From positions 434,001 to 498,000 of the forward strand of contig NC_015557.1 of the NCBI RefSeq assembly GCF_000213785.1: a stretch of 64,000 bases of DNA, written 5' to 3'. This document shows, in pieces, positions 44,834-54,730 of this stretch. The notes below the pieces were generated by a model that saw only the letters and a list, made by a program, of their open reading frames with translations, was not told the origin of the DNA and did no database searches. This stretch comes from Hydrogenobaculum sp. 3684 (GTDB lineage Bacteria; Aquificota; Aquificia; Aquificales; Aquificaceae). Every line of letters begins with the position of its first letter. Position 1 is the stretch's first letter. The position numbers were made by a program, and so were the translations under genes.

Positions 44834-46324
44834 ATGAAAGTAAATATAACTAAAGATGATTTTTTAAGCCTTTGCAAAGATTACAACACTATCCCTTTGT
44901 ATACCGAGATATTGGCTGATTCTGAAACCCCCTTTTCTATATTCTATAAGCTAAAAGATGAAGAGAGTCAAAATGTTTTATTAGAGAGTGCCGAAACAAA
45001 AGAAAACTGGGGAAGATATTCTTTTATATGTAAGGGCAAAAATTTACGCTTTTATCAAAAAGATGATACTTATTTTATAAAAGATGGCGATACGATAACC
45101 AAAGGAACCTCAAAGCCTTTAGAAGCTTTAGAAAATCTTTATAAAAGCTTTAAATTTTATAACGATAAGACGCTTGGAACATTCTGTGGTGGTTTTGTTG
45201 GATATATAAGCTATGATATAGTAAAGCACTATCATCCTATTGAAAAATATAAAAAAACACAAAAACCTGGTTTAGACATACCAGATGTAGATATGATATT
45301 TACTGATTTTTTAATAGTATTTGACAATTTAAAAGCCACTATCAAAATTATAAAACTTATAAGGGTAAGAAATCCTGAAGAAGATTACGAAAAGGCTTTA
45401 AAAGACATAGAAGATATAATTATCAAACTAAAAAACAACAAAGATGTTTCATTTCTTGATATAAACAATAAAGAACCCGATTTAAAAGAATGGTCTTCAA
45501 ATATGACCAAAGAAGAGTTTATTAATATAGTTAACATATGCAAAAACTATATAGAAAACGGTGATGTGATACAAGTGGTGCCTTCTCAAAGGTTTCACAA
45601 AAAAATACATACAAATCCTTTAAACATATATAGGGCACTTAGGTATTTAAACCCATCACCTTACATGTATTTTTTAGATTTTGATAATGTAAAAATCATA
45701 GGTTCTTCTCCAGAAACATTGGTTAAAATCCAAGACGATACGGTAGAAATAAGACCAATAGCTGGAACTATAAAACGTGGCAAAACCCAAGAAGAAGATG
45801 AAGAGCTTGCAAAAAAACTTCTAAGCGATGAAAAAGAAATAGCAGAACACGTTATGCTCGTTGATTTGGCAAGAAATGATATAGGTGCCATAGCAGAACC
45901 AGGAAGTGTTTATGTGGATAACATGATGCATATAGAAAAATTTTCTCATGTTATACACATAGTCTCAAATGTATACGGGAAAAAAGCAAAGCAACATTCT
46001 ATCTTTGAAGTAATAAAGCATGCGTTACCAGCCGGTACTCTATCTGGAGCTCCAAAAGTAAGGGCTATGCAGATTATAGAAGAGTTAGAGCCCACAAAAA
46101 GAAATATATATGGTGGTGCTGTTGGTTATATAAGCCTAAATCAAAACATAGATTTTGCCATCGCAATAAGGACAGCTACAATATTGGGCAATGATCTTTA
46201 TGTGCAAGCAGGGGCTGGTATAGTAGCAGATTCAATACCAGAAAAGGAATACTTAGAATCGTTATCAAAAGCTTCGAGTGTTATGAAAGCTGTAAGCGTT
46301 GCAGAAGCTTCTCGTGAACTTTGA
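44834..46324 (+). CDS. trpE: Anthranilate synthase component I
   Basis: Converts chorismate to anthranilate with ammonia supplied by TrpG. The 496-residue protein has the tryptophan feedback-site element NVLLESAETKENWGRYSF, PSPYMYFLDFDNVKIIGSSPE, RPIAGTIKRGKT, LVDLARNDIGAI, LPAGTLSGAPKVRAMQIIEELE and YGGAVGYISLNQNIDFAIAIRT. This is the full chorismate-binding set. No trpG or other trp gene is adjacent, so regulation by a classical operon attenuator is not seen. The mRNA is predicted leaderless. Confidence 0.95.
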   Translation: MKVNITKDDFLSLCKDYNTIPLYTEILADSETPFSIFYKLKDEESQNVLLESAETKENWGRYSFICKGKNLRFYQKDDTYFIKDGDTITKGTSKPLEALENLYKSFKFYNDKTLGTFCGGFVGYISYDIVKHYHPIEKYKKTQKPGLDIPDVDMIFTDFLIVFDNLKATIKIIKLIRVRNPEEDYEKALKDIEDIIIKLKNNKDVSFLDINNKEPDLKEWSSNMTKEEFINIVNICKNYIENGDVIQVVPSQRFHKKIHTNPLNIYRALRYLNPSPYMYFLDFDNVKIIGSSPETLVKIQDDTVEIRPIAGTIKRGKTQEEDEELAKKLLSDEKEIAEHVMLVDLARNDIGAIAEPGSVYVDNMMHIEKFSHVIHIVSNVYGKKAKQHSIFEVIKHALPAGTLSGAPKVRAMQIIEELEPTKRNIYGGAVGYISLNQNIDFAIAIRTATILGNDLYVQAGAGIVADSIPEKEYLESLSKASSVMKAVSVAEASREL

Positions 46325-46913
46325 GCAGTTTATAAAAGGTAAAAATATTTGTTTTTTAGCAAAGGGTTGGCGAGGTGAAATATATACTTACGAAGATAAT
46401 AAAGAGCGTTTTTGTATAAAAAAAGCCATACATCAAGAAGCCATCTACGCTATAAAAAAAGAGGCAAATATATTGTCATTTTTGTATGACGATAAAAGGT
46501 TTCCACAGATAGTATGCCAAGGAGAAGATTTTTTCGTTTACAAATATATAGATGGTAAGCCTTTTGAAAAAGTTTTTTGGCTTTTAGAAGAAGAAAAGAA
46601 AAGGTATGTTTTAGGGTCCATATTAGAGGCGGCTTACTATTTAGACAGTATAGGATTAAACAGAGGAGAGTTTGATCAAGAATACAAAAATATATTGATA
46701 GATGATTCGCTCAATATATACATATTGGATTTTGATAGGGGCAGTTTCTCAAAGAATCCTAAAAATATAACACAGTTTATACAGTCTTTAAGGAGAAAAA
46801 ATATCTTAAACAAAGATCAAGCTATAGAATTAGGGAAGCTATATAAAACAAACAAAGAAAAAGTCTATGTTGAGTTAAAAAAACTCCTCTCCCAACCCCC
46901 ATCCACTTTTTAA
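46299..46913 (+). CDS. Predicted Ser/Thr kinase-like protein (COG2112-type)
   Basis: A 204-residue small kinase-fold protein. The nucleotide loop is LAKGWRGEIYTYE and the invariant Lys is in FCIKKAIHQEAIYAIKKEA. The hinge-like stretch is FFVYKYIDGKPF, the catalytic-loop-like segment is LNRGEFDQEYKNILI and the metal motif is YILDFDRGSF. The GWRGEIY and LDFDRG features recall a predicted kinase family common in archaea (RIO/LPS-kinase related). Activity is unproven. The start is uncertain: TTG 46299 or GTG 46314, both within the end of trpE, so translation is coupled. Confidence 0.7.
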   Translation: MQKLLVNFEQFIKGKNICFLAKGWRGEIYTYEDNKERFCIKKAIHQEAIYAIKKEANILSFLYDDKRFPQIVCQGEDFFVYKYIDGKPFEKVFWLLEEEKKRYVLGSILEAAYYLDSIGLNRGEFDQEYKNILIDDSLNIYILDFDRGSFSKNPKNITQFIQSLRRKNILNKDQAIELGKLYKTNKEKVYVELKKLLSQPPSTF

Positions 46914-46917
46914 AAGA

Positions 46918-47409
46918 TTAAGGACAAACGTTGGTTTGAGCAGGTATTCTTCCTAAAAGCCTTAAAAACTTTGAAAACGGTCCCATATTAGCCATAGCCA
47001 CAAATTTAGGGCCAGAAAATGAGAGTTCACCAAACATCATGGCATGCATTGGGCCATAGTCACCTCTACCCATTTCTATCCAATGTTTTGTGGTAGCATA
47101 CATAAGAAAATCGTTTCCAGTGCGTCTATCTTTTGCCCAACCACCATAAACACATTCAGCTTTCCCGTTCATATTCTGAATGTATAGCTCAATTTGTTTG
47201 CTAGGAGAGCAATCTTTTCTGTATAAAAACAGCTTTCTTACAGGTGCTCCTCTCCATTCGCTACTGGAAGAGGCCATACCCACCAATGCCGGCGTTTGGT
47301 CCCAAAGGTTACAGAGTTCCCTGGCATAATTTGCATCCATCATCACAATAGCATTAGCAAGACCGCTCAATGCACCCACTAAACCCATAGCTAAAATAGC
47401 TTTTTTCAT
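46918..47409 (-). CDS. Secreted protein of unknown function
   Basis: A 163-residue protein with a clear signal peptide (KKAILAMGLVGALSGLANA, cleavage near residue 20). The mature domain contains four Cys (ELCNLWDQTP, RKDCSPSK, KAECVYGGW and a C-terminal NVCP). Near the end, MFGELSFSGPKFVAMANMGPFSKFLRLLGRI vaguely resembles SCP2-type sterol-carrier domains, but this is weak. Ribosome site AAGGAGG is 6 nt before the ATG. It is a monocistronic gene divergent from purS and convergent with the kinase-like gene 4 nt away. Confidence 0.7.
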   Translation of the reverse strand: MKKAILAMGLVGALSGLANAIVMMDANYARELCNLWDQTPALVGMASSSSEWRGAPVRKLFLYRKDCSPSKQIELYIQNMNGKAECVYGGWAKDRRTGNDFLMYATTKHWIEMGRGDYGPMHAMMFGELSFSGPKFVAMANMGPFSKFLRLLGRIPAQTNVCP

Positions 47410-47549
47410 AAAAACCTCCTTAAAATTCTTTATAAAGTTTATATTATCTAGATAAATACATACTTAATTCTTTCTTATGCAAAGGAAAGAAATGCAAATA
47501 TAACAATATTCTAATTACTAAATTTTACACCTAAGACAATAAAATGATT

Positions 47550-47555
47550 TATAAT
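47550..47555 (+). promoter_or_regulatory. -10 box of purS-purQ, leaderless
   Basis: TATAAT with +1 predicted exactly at ATG 47562. It decides the purS start: the in-frame ATG at 47544 lies upstream of this -10. Confidence 0.68.
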
Positions 47556-47561
47556 AAAATC

Positions 47562-47774
47562 ATGAAGAAGAGAGTAATAATAATGCCAAAAGAAGGTATT
47601 CTAGACCCTCAAGGTAGGGCTTTAAAAGATGTGTTAAACGAAGCTGGTTTCAATATAAAAGATGTAAGAATAGGGAAAATAGTAGAAATAGAAGCTGATT
47701 CACTTGAAAATCTACAAAAGATGATTGAAGATTATATTATAAATCCACTTATTGAAGATTACGAAGTGCTATGA
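47562..47774 (+). CDS. purS: Phosphoribosylformylglycinamidine synthase subunit PurS
   Basis: Small bridging subunit of the PurLQS complex that converts FGAR to FGAM in purine synthesis. It is 70 residues from ATG 47562: KKRVIIMPKEGILDPQGRALKDVL, then FNIKDVRIGKIVEIEA and YIINPLIEDYEVL, the full PurS pattern. The start at 47562 is chosen because the -10 box overlaps the earlier in-frame ATG. Its stop overlaps the purQ start. The large PurL subunit is not in the window. Confidence 0.92.
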   Translation: MKKRVIIMPKEGILDPQGRALKDVLNEAGFNIKDVRIGKIVEIEADSLENLQKMIEDYIINPLIEDYEVL

Positions 47775-48430
47775 TGAAAATAGGTATTTGCGTGTTCCCG
47801 GGTTCTAACTGCGATTACGATACTTACTATATAGTAAAAGACATTTTGCAAGAAGACGCAGAGTTAATTGATTATACAGTTAGAGATTTGGATCGCTTTG
47901 ATGCTGTTATATTACCAGGAGGATTTTCTTTTGGAGATTATTTAAGACCTGGGGCTTTAGCTTCCAAAACGCCTTTGGCAGAAGCCATAGTAAACTTTGC
48001 AACAAAAGGTAGATATGTGCTTGGTATATGTAACGGTTTCCAAATTTTAACAGAGTTAAGACTATTGCCTGGAGCGCTCCTTCCAAACGAAAACGATAGA
48101 TTTATATGCAAAAGAGTAAATATATCAGTAGAAAATGTTTCTACAGCTTTTACAAAAGAATTAGAAGAAAAAGAGATAATAGTGCTACCCATAGCTCACC
48201 ACGATGGTAGATTTTACGCGCCAGAAGATGTGTTGGAAGAGATTGAAAAGAACAACCAAGTGGTGTTTAGATACGAAGGAGAAAATCCAAACGGTTCTTT
48301 GAATTCCATCGCTGGAGTGTGTAATAAAACCGGCAACGTAGTCGGTATGATGCCTCATCCTGAGCGTATATCTGAAGATATTTTAGGTGGTTTGGATGGC
48401 CTAAAAATTTGGCATTCTCTTATAGCCTAA
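47771..48430 (+). CDS. purQ: Phosphoribosylformylglycinamidine synthase glutaminase subunit PurQ
   Basis: Class I glutamine amidotransferase delivering ammonia to PurL. The 219-residue protein has VFPGSNCDYDTYY and LPGGFSFGDYLRPGALA. The nucleophile Cys is in VLGICNGFQILTEL, and the catalytic His/Glu are in GMMPHPERI. The start ATG overlaps the purS stop (two adjacent ATGs, 47771 and 47774, are possible). It is followed 15 nt later by lon with its own AAAGGAGG site. Confidence 0.95.
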   Translation: MMKIGICVFPGSNCDYDTYYIVKDILQEDAELIDYTVRDLDRFDAVILPGGFSFGDYLRPGALASKTPLAEAIVNFATKGRYVLGICNGFQILTELRLLPGALLPNENDRFICKRVNISVENVSTAFTKELEEKEIIVLPIAHHDGRFYAPEDVLEEIEKNNQVVFRYEGENPNGSLNSIAGVCNKTGNVVGMMPHPERISEDILGGLDGLKIWHSLIA

Positions 48431-48445
48431 CTTAAAGGAGGCAAT

Positions 48446-50869
48446 ATGGATTTAGAGACCCAAAACATTTACACAAGCCAAGAAATTCAAAAGTTAAATT
48501 TGATGCCACTAAGAGATATTGTTGTATTCCCTGGAATGGTTATACCACTTTTTGTGGGAAGACCATTTTCTGTAAGAGCTATAGAAGATGCTTTTAAACA
48601 CAATAAGCTTATGTTTTTTGTACTACAAAAAGATAGAGACCAAGAAGAGCCAAAGTCTCTAAATGATCTATATAAAATAGGTACTATAGTCAAAATACTA
48701 AGGGCAGTTCCCCTAGAAGATGGTAGACTTAAGATATTAGCCCAAGGTTTGGAAAAAGGTGAGCTCAAAGCTTTAGAAAAAGTAAACAACATTTATGTTG
48801 CAGATGTTTTGCCTATAAAAGAAGAAATAATAAAAATAGATGATTTACCACCAAAAGAAAAGGCTTATGTAAATTCCATAAAAGATCTAATAGAAAAAGC
48901 TGTCAATTTGGGTAAGCAAATAATACCTGATTTTGTAGGAATAGTTAGGGAAACCGAAGAGTTAGATAAATTTTTAGATCTTGTAGCTTCTATACTTGAT
49001 TTAAAAGCCCAAGATGCTCAAAGCATATTAGAAATTACAGATCTTAAGAAAAAGCTTGTTAAAATTCATGATTTGCTTCTCTCGGAAGTTGGCATATTGG
49101 AGTTACAAAATCGCATAAAAAATAGTGCCAGAGAAAAAATGGAAAAGGAGCAAAAAGAATACTATTTAAGACAGCAGATGAAAGCAATACAAGAAGAGCT
49201 TGGAGAAAGCGATGATAGGCAAGCAGAGATAAAAGAATATTTAGAGAAATTAAAAAAATTAAAAGCACCAAAATCTGTAAAAGAAGATATAGAAAAACAG
49301 ATAAATAGATTATCCAAGATGTATCCAGAATCAGCAGAGAGCACAGTCATAAGAACATGGCTTGATTGGATTTTTGAACTGCCTTGGAACAAAAAAACCA
49401 AAGATATTTTTGATATAGAAAAAGCCCAAAAACTTTTGGATAAAGACCATTATGATTTAGAAAAGATAAAAGAGCGTATAATAGAATACTTATCTGTTAG
49501 AAAACTTACAAAGGGTAAGGGCTCTAAGTCTACAATACTTTGTTTCATTGGACCACCGGGCGTTGGTAAAACATCTTTGGGGCAATCTATAGCAAAAGCC
49601 ACAGGAAGAAAATTTGTAAGGATTTCTTTAGGTGGCATAAGAGATGAAGCAGAAATAAGAGGCCATAGACGAACATATGTAGGGGCTATGCCAGGGCGTA
49701 TAATTCAAGCTATAAAGCAAGCTGGCGTTAAAAATCCTCTTATTATGCTTGATGAGATAGATAAGCTGTCTGTGTCTTTCCAGGGAGATCCAGCGGCAGC
49801 TCTTTTAGAGGTGTTGGATCCAGAACAAAATAAGTCTTTTACTGATCTTTACATAGGGCATCCTTTTGATCTTTCGGAAGTGCTTTTTGTAGCAACTGGT
49901 AATAGAGTAGATACTATACCACAACCTCTTTTAGATAGAATGGAGGTGCTTTATCTTTCCGGGTATTCTGAAGAAGAAAAGCTTCATATAGCAAAAAATC
50001 ATTTGTTACCTGCAATCATAAAAGATCACGGCTTTAAAGAATCAGAAGTGAACATAGAAGATGAAGCTATATTAGAAGTTATTAGAAGTTACACAAGAGA
50101 AGCAGGCGTTAGAAACCTAAAGCAAAAGTTGGCATCTTTATTGAGAAAATTGGCCGTTAAAAAGCTAAAAGGTCAAAAACCACCTTTTGTGATAAATAAA
50201 GCTGCAGTTAAAGAGCTTCTCGGTGTACCTCGTATTATCAGAGAAAAAGAAGAATTAGAGCAAGCCATTGGTCTTGTTACAGGCCTTGCTTGGACTGAGG
50301 TGGGTGGTGAAATAATGTATATAGAAGTTACAAAATTAAAAGGCAAAGGGGCTCTTATATTGACCGGTTCTTTAGGAGATGTTATGAAAGAATCTGCCCA
50401 AGCTGCTCTTTCTTATATAAAATCTAAAGCAGATCAGTATGGAATAGATAGCTCATTGTTTTCAAAATACGATGTGCATATACACGTTCCAGAAGGCGCT
50501 GTGCCAAAAGATGGTCCGTCGGCTGGCATTGCTATAGCTACCGGTATATTATCTACATTTGCTGAAAAGCCAGTAAGACTTGACGTAGCTATGACGGGCG
50601 AGGTTACTTTAAGAGGAAGGGTCTTGCCCATAGGTGGTGTAAAAGAAAAAATTCTTGCTGCAAAAAGAGCTGGTATATATGAAGTTATATTACCATCAAA
50701 AAACAAAGTTGAAGTAATGGAAGATTTGCCAGATTATGTGAAAGAAAAAATGCAATTTCACTTTGTAGACCATCTAGATGAGGTATTTAAAATTGTTTTT
50801 AAGGATAACATCGTAAAGCAGGAGTCTAAAAAAAGTTCTAAATCTAAAAAAGCTAAGGAGAAGTCTTGA
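48446..50869 (+). CDS. lon: ATP-dependent Lon protease
   Basis: Cytoplasmic AAA+ serine protease for damaged and regulatory proteins. The 807-residue protein has the N-terminal LON substrate domain ([21 protein letters not shown]), Walker [12 protein letters not shown], Walker [12 protein letters not shown], and [19 protein letters not shown]. The Ser-Lys dyad is in [14 protein letters not shown] and [18 protein letters not shown] lysine/serine-rich tail ([13 protein letters not shown]) ends the protein. Ribosome site AAAGGAGG precedes the ATG. It overlaps dcd by 4 nt. Confidence 0.97.
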   Translation: MDLETQNIYTSQEIQKLNLMPLRDIVVFPGMVIPLFVGRPFSVRAIEDAFKHNKLMFFVLQKDRDQEEPKSLNDLYKIGTIVKILRAVPLEDGRLKILAQGLEKGELKALEKVNNIYVADVLPIKEEIIKIDDLPPKEKAYVNSIKDLIEKAVNLGKQIIPDFVGIVRETEELDKFLDLVASILDLKAQDAQSILEITDLKKKLVKIHDLLLSEVGILELQNRIKNSAREKMEKEQKEYYLRQQMKAIQEELGESDDRQAEIKEYLEKLKKLKAPKSVKEDIEKQINRLSKMYPESAESTVIRTWLDWIFELPWNKKTKDIFDIEKAQKLLDKDHYDLEKIKERIIEYLSVRKLTKGKGSKSTILCFIGPPGVGKTSLGQSIAKATGRKFVRISLGGIRDEAEIRGHRRTYVGAMPGRIIQAIKQAGVKNPLIMLDEIDKLSVSFQGDPAAALLEVLDPEQNKSFTDLYIGHPFDLSEVLFVATGNRVDTIPQPLLDRMEVLYLSGYSEEEKLHIAKNHLLPAIIKDHGFKESEVNIEDEAILEVIRSYTREAGVRNLKQKLASLLRKLAVKKLKGQKPPFVINKAAVKELLGVPRIIREKEELEQAIGLVTGLAWTEVGGEIMYIEVTKLKGKGALILTGSLGDVMKESAQAALSYIKSKADQYGIDSSLFSKYDVHIHVPEGAVPKDGPSAGIAIATGILSTFAEKPVRLDVAMTGEVTLRGRVLPIGGVKEKILAAKRAGIYEVILPSKNKVEVMEDLPDYVKEKMQFHFVDHLDEVFKIVFKDNIVKQESKKSSKSKKAKEKS

Positions 50870-51399
50870 TACTAAGCGATAGAACCATATTGGACTACAT
50901 AAAGAGCTCAAAAATTATAGTAGAGCCTTTTGATGAGTCTTCTTTACAGTGCTCTTCTTTGGATCTAAAACTTAGCAATTCAATAGCTTTTTATGAAGAT
51001 TTAGATACAATAGATATTAAAAGCCCTATACAGGCAAAAACTGTAACTTTCGAAGAGTATTTTATTATAAACCCCGGCGAATTTTTATTGGCCTCTACCA
51101 TGGAATATATAAAACTTCCAGAATTTATAACAGCTTTTGTAGAAGGAAGAAGCTCCTTGGGTCGTCTTGGGCTTTTCATAGAAAATGCTGGTTGGGTAGA
51201 TGCTGGATTTGAAGGTCAAATTACATTAGAGCTTTACAACGCCAACAAATACCCTATTAAGCTTTATAAAGGCATGAGGATATGCCAGCTTGTTTTTGCT
51301 AAACTCGACGAAATACCAAGCAAAGTTTACAGAGGCAAATACTTATGTCAAAAAGGAGCTACGCCTTCAAAGATTTTTATGGATTTTGATAAGAAGTAG
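50866..51399 (+). CDS. dcd: dCTP deaminase
   Basis: Deaminates dCTP to dUTP for thymidylate synthesis. The 177-residue trimeric dUTPase-fold protein has [12 protein letters not shown], the signature [35 protein letters not shown] with the catalytic Glu, and [12 protein letters not shown]. The bifunctional dCTP deaminase/dUTPase form is possible. Translation begins at TTG 50866 inside the lon stop, with AAGGAG 5 nt upstream. The 3' end overlaps the convergent transglycosylase gene by 23 nt. Confidence 0.92.
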   Translation: MILSDRTILDYIKSSKIIVEPFDESSLQCSSLDLKLSNSIAFYEDLDTIDIKSPIQAKTVTFEEYFIINPGEFLLASTMEYIKLPEFITAFVEGRSSLGRLGLFIENAGWVDAGFEGQITLELYNANKYPIKLYKGMRICQLVFAKLDEIPSKVYRGKYLCQKGATPSKIFMDFDKK

Positions 51400-51919
51400 C
51401 GTATATGCTGTTATGATTTTGAAGCCATATGAGTGCATGGTATACTTTATAAGCGTAAGAAGGTCTTCCGTTGTAATGCCAAATGGCCTGCCAACTAAGC
51501 CCATACCTATCTACAAGCTCTCTTAAAAGTTTAGCGGATACATCAAGGTTATAACAAGGGTCTAGCAGAGCGTAAGGGTCCAAACCCCATCTTTTTATAT
51601 TCATTATATTTATTTGAGCTATTCCTACGTCGAAGTTATAGCCATGCCTAAGCAAATAATTTAACACTATTTTGGCTTGGTATTTATTCTTTGGATAATA
51701 TTCTTTTATACTCCTGCCATTGGCATTCACATTTATTGCATAGGGATTAAAATCACTCTCAACTTTTGCTATGGCATAAAGGAGTTTCACATTTACACCG
51801 TACTTATTTGCAGCCTGTTCAAAGCAATAGTTATATTTAAAAGCGTATACATTTTTAGTATAAAAGCCAAAAACAACAAAAAACATTGCCAAAAGTACAC
51901 TTACACTAAACCTTTTCAT
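51377..51919 (-). CDS. Secreted SLT-type lytic transglycosylase
   Basis: Periplasmic murein-cleaving enzyme, 180 residues. It has a signal peptide (SVSVLLAMFFVVFGFYTKNVYA) and then an SLT domain: CFEQAANKYGVNVKLLYAIAKVESDFNPYAI with the catalytic Glu in VESDF, YNFDVGIAQINIMNI, and LRELVDRYGLSWQAIWHYNGR with a Tyr typical of the active site. It resembles VirB1/IpgF-like enzymes that open the wall for secretion or pilus machines; a link to the pilus block in this window is possible but unproven. A TATAAT box lies about 8 nt before the ATG. Confidence 0.88.
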   Translation of the reverse strand: MKRFSVSVLLAMFFVVFGFYTKNVYAFKYNYCFEQAANKYGVNVKLLYAIAKVESDFNPYAINVNANGRSIKEYYPKNKYQAKIVLNYLLRHGYNFDVGIAQINIMNIKRWGLDPYALLDPCYNLDVSAKLLRELVDRYGLSWQAIWHYNGRPSYAYKVYHALIWLQNHNSIYATSYQNP

Positions 51920-51927
51920 GGCAAATA

Positions 51928-52128
51928 TTATAATAAATTTTCTGAAGGTTTGCCCAAATATCCTTGCTTAAAATCTATATCAGCAGCGATGAGAGCTTGT
52001 AATATCTTTTAATTTTAGACAAACTCTGGAGATCTTCCAGTTGTTTTTTTTATTGCAGCTACTAAGATAGACACAAGCCTTGCTATTAGCAATATAAAAA
52101 CGCTTTAGTTTTTTTTCAATTTAAGCAT
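51928..52128 (-). pseudogene. Relic ORF with internal stops, resembling the C-terminus of DNA polymerase III delta subunit
   Basis: One frame across most of the 251-bp gap between hisS and the transglycosylase gene reads like protein but is broken by three stops. After the first stop comes SVFILLIARLVSILVAAI with GRSPEFV, then two stops 3 codons apart, then KILQALIAADIDFKQGYLGK up to a terminal stop at 51928. The segment ALIAADIDFKQGYLGK recalls the end of HolA (ADxxxKxG pattern). Identity is tentative. It is best read as a decayed 3' end of a gene that once preceded the transglycosylase gene. No other feature is seen in this gap. Confidence 0.42.
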
Positions 52129-52170
52129 ACTAAAATAAAAATACAAATATAAGTTATATATACTTGGTTA

Positions 52171-53382
52171 CTACACGTTAACCAAGGATTCTAAATCTCT
52201 TATCTCTTGCTGTTCTTTTGTGCTCATATTTTTTAATATATAAACACCTTTTTGCAACTCTTCTGGTCCAATTATTAATACGTATGAAGCACCTAACTTA
52301 TCAGCTATCTCAAGCTTTTTCTTTAAATTTGACCCTTTTGATATAAGTTCTACCCTTTTGCCTTTTTCTCTTAGTATGTTTGCAACTTTTAAAGCTTCTA
52401 ATACCGTGTTTTCTATATAAACTACAGCGTATAAATCTTCTTTGTATTGGGATTTTAAAAACAACATAATACGCTCTATACCAGCAGCAAAACCCACGGC
52501 AGGTGTTTTTGGACCACCCAAACTTTCTACTAAATTATCGTATCTTCCACCGGCTAAAAGGGTAAGATTATCTTTTACAAATTCAAACACAGTTTTTGTA
52601 TAATAATCTAAACCCCTCACAAGGCGTGGGTTTTCTTTATAAGGTATCCCAAAAGAATCCAAATAGGTTTTTAGGCTTTTATAATGATTAGAACAATCTT
52701 CACAAAGATAATCAAGCATCATTGGAGCTTCTTTTGTAAGGTCTTTGCAGGTTTCAACTTTACAATCCAAGACCCTTAAAGGATTTTTAAAGCGCCTTTC
52801 TTCGCAATCTTTACATAGTCCTTCGATATCTTTAAGATAATTTGTTAGAGCTTCTCTATATTTTGGCCTACATACGGGGCATCCAATAGAGTTTATTTCA
52901 AGGGTTATATCTATGTTTAGTTTTTTAAAAGCCTCAAAACAAAGGTTTATTATTTCAAAATCGGCAATTGGATTATCAAGACCTAAAACCTCACAACCTA
53001 TTTGATGGAATTGGCGTTTTCTACCAGACTGAGGTCTTTCATATCTAAACATAGGCCCTTCGTAAAAAAGTTTTAGGAAAGGTTTTTTATACAAAAGTCC
53101 ATGTTCTACCACTGACCTCACCACTCCAGCTGTGCCTTCTGGTCTTAATGCCAGCACTCTCTTGCTCTTATCTTCAAATACAAACATCTCTTTTTGAACG
53201 ATGTCTGTAATTTCACCCACACTTCTATCGAAAAGCTCTTTGTATTCAACTATAGGAAGAATTATTTCTTCAAAATTGTAAACTTCAAAAAGCTTTCTAA
53301 AAGTATCTGTTATATACCTAAATTTCTTAACTTCTTCAAAAAAGATATCGTCAAATCCCCTTATAGCTTTTATGTTTTCCAT
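52171..53382 (-). CDS. hisS: Histidine--tRNA ligase
   Basis: Class II synthetase for tRNA-His, 403 residues. It has the N-terminal IRGFDDIFFEEVKKF, motif 2 FYEGPMFRYERPQSGRKRQFHQIGCEVLG and the histidine-specific ARLVRGLDYYTKTVFEF. There is a Cys-rich insertion (CPVCRPKY, CKDCEERR, CEDCSNHY) consistent with a zinc or structural site as in many bacterial HisRS. Motif 3 is GFAAGIERIML and the anticodon-binding domain is at the C-terminus. The ATG overlaps the end of the upstream flavoprotein gene by context (stop 1 nt away). Confidence 0.96.
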   Translation of the reverse strand: MENIKAIRGFDDIFFEEVKKFRYITDTFRKLFEVYNFEEIILPIVEYKELFDRSVGEITDIVQKEMFVFEDKSKRVLALRPEGTAGVVRSVVEHGLLYKKPFLKLFYEGPMFRYERPQSGRKRQFHQIGCEVLGLDNPIADFEIINLCFEAFKKLNIDITLEINSIGCPVCRPKYREALTNYLKDIEGLCKDCEERRFKNPLRVLDCKVETCKDLTKEAPMMLDYLCEDCSNHYKSLKTYLDSFGIPYKENPRLVRGLDYYTKTVFEFVKDNLTLLAGGRYDNLVESLGGPKTPAVGFAAGIERIMLFLKSQYKEDLYAVVYIENTVLEALKVANILREKGKRVELISKGSNLKKKLEIADKLGASYVLIIGPEELQKGVYILKNMSTKEQQEIRDLESLVNV

Positions 53383-53383
53383 A

Positions 53384-54730
53384 CTATACCCAAAGAGGTA
53401 TATCTTGAGCTGGATTTGAAAGAGCCCTTAAATTACCCATCTTCATAGACTCTATATCAAACTTGGTAAGCGGTTTTTTTGTTCTCATAAAGTGATGCAT
53501 TAAAACACCTGAAGATTCTAAGCCAATACCACCCATTTTTATTTCTTTTGAAGGTAAAAATCTATTTTTTGGGTTTAGCTTTATTGGGCTTTTATAACCT
53601 ACAAATTGATATCCATATACCAAATCATCTTTTATGAAAATCTTAAAAAACACCCCGTCTTTTTCAAACGTAAAAGATCTCTCGGCATCTTCAAAAAGAC
53701 CGCCAGAGCCAGCCGTTACTTTTTTTGTTTTAACAGCATTGTAATCAACGCTTCCAGTGTTTATGACCTTTTTACCAGCCATGTTAAACCCAGCCACGTA
53801 ACCCTCTTGCACAGCAGCAGGAAAAAGAGCTATCCACCTATGGCGACCCCATATATCAACACTCGAACATATATCACCTGCAGCGTACAAGTCTTTTGCA
53901 GATGTTTCTTGATACTCATTTGTAAGTATACCACCTACAATTCTTCCGTTTTCTTTGTGTATTTCTACATTTTTAACTATATTTATGCTTGGTCTTACTC
54001 CCACAGACATTATTATCATATCGGCATGTATTTCAAAGCTATTGTCGTTTGAGAGCTTTTTTACCAACACAGACTTTACTTTTCCATCTTTTCCTTGAAT
54101 GGCTATTACCTGATGCCCAGTATAAAAATTTATACCATCTTTTTCCAAAGCTTGTTGATAAATGTAAGACATTTGATGATCCAGCATTCTTGGAAGTATT
54201 CTATCAAATATCTCTATAACATGCACTCTGTATCCCATATGTAAAAGTGTCTGGGCATCTTCTACGCCTATTGGACCTGCTCCTATGATAACGATGTTTT
54301 TAACATCGTTTCTTTTTAGGTAATCTTTTATTTTATGAACATCTGGTAAACTTTTAGCACTAAACACACCTTCTAAATCTACACCTTCTATAGGAGGTAT
54401 AAAGGAATAGGTACCTATAGCCACAAGACACTTATCGTATTTATATGTCTCACCGCTTTTGGTTTTTAGGCTTTTAGCATCTGGATCTATTTCTACTATT
54501 GGAGTCTCTAAAAGGATATCAACGTTATTTTTTTTATAAAACTCGAAGCCACCTTTAAAAAAAAGAGCCTCTTCGCCAATATCTTCTCTAATTACGTTTT
54601 CCATACAATTTGGAGCATAAGCTGGAAAACTCTCGGCGGAAAAAAGCCTTATTGGTATATCTTTATCTACTTTTCTTATAGCCTCTACGGCGCTAACTGC
54701 CGCAGGGCCGTTTCCTACTATTACAATCAT
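53384..54730 (-). CDS. FAD/NAD-linked disulfide reductase (CoA-disulfide reductase/NADH oxidase family)
   Basis: A 448-residue flavoprotein. The FAD loop is IVGNGPAAVSAVEAIR and the NAD loop is IVIIGAGPIGVEDAQTLLHMGY. The second FAD motif is DLYAAGDICSS and the dimerisation domain is C-terminal. C42 in YAPNCMENVI occupies the position of the redox-active Cys of CoA-disulfide reductases and NADH oxidases, but the surrounding SFCxC motif is not kept, so the substrate may differ (oxygen, polysulfide, rubredoxin or a protein disulfide). The gene begins in the pepA stop (ATGA) and is coupled to hisS. Confidence 0.78.
   Translation of the reverse strand: MIVIVGNGPAAVSAVEAIRKVDKDIPIRLFSAESFPAYAPNCMENVIREDIGEEALFFKGGFEFYKKNNVDILLETPIVEIDPDAKSLKTKSGETYKYDKCLVAIGTYSFIPPIEGVDLEGVFSAKSLPDVHKIKDYLKRNDVKNIVIIGAGPIGVEDAQTLLHMGYRVHVIEIFDRILPRMLDHQMSYIYQQALEKDGINFYTGHQVIAIQGKDGKVKSVLVKKLSNDNSFEIHADMIIMSVGVRPSINIVKNVEIHKENGRIVGGILTNEYQETSAKDLYAAGDICSSVDIWGRHRWIALFPAAVQEGYVAGFNMAGKKVINTGSVDYNAVKTKKVTAGSGGLFEDAERSFTFEKDGVFFKIFIKDDLVYGYQFVGYKSPIKLNPKNRFLPSKEIKMGGIGLESSGVLMHHFMRTKKPLTKFDIESMKMGNLRALSNPAQDIPLWV

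Noticed and set aside
47544-47561. Upstream ATG of purS giving six extra residues
   Set aside because: The TATAAT box at 47550-47555 overlaps these codons, so transcription would start after them, and PurS family members begin near KKRVIIMPKEG.
53606-54052. Plus-strand open frame of about 150 codons
   Set aside because: It is opposite the conserved NAD/FAD domains of the disulfide reductase; no start context and no recognisable protein features.
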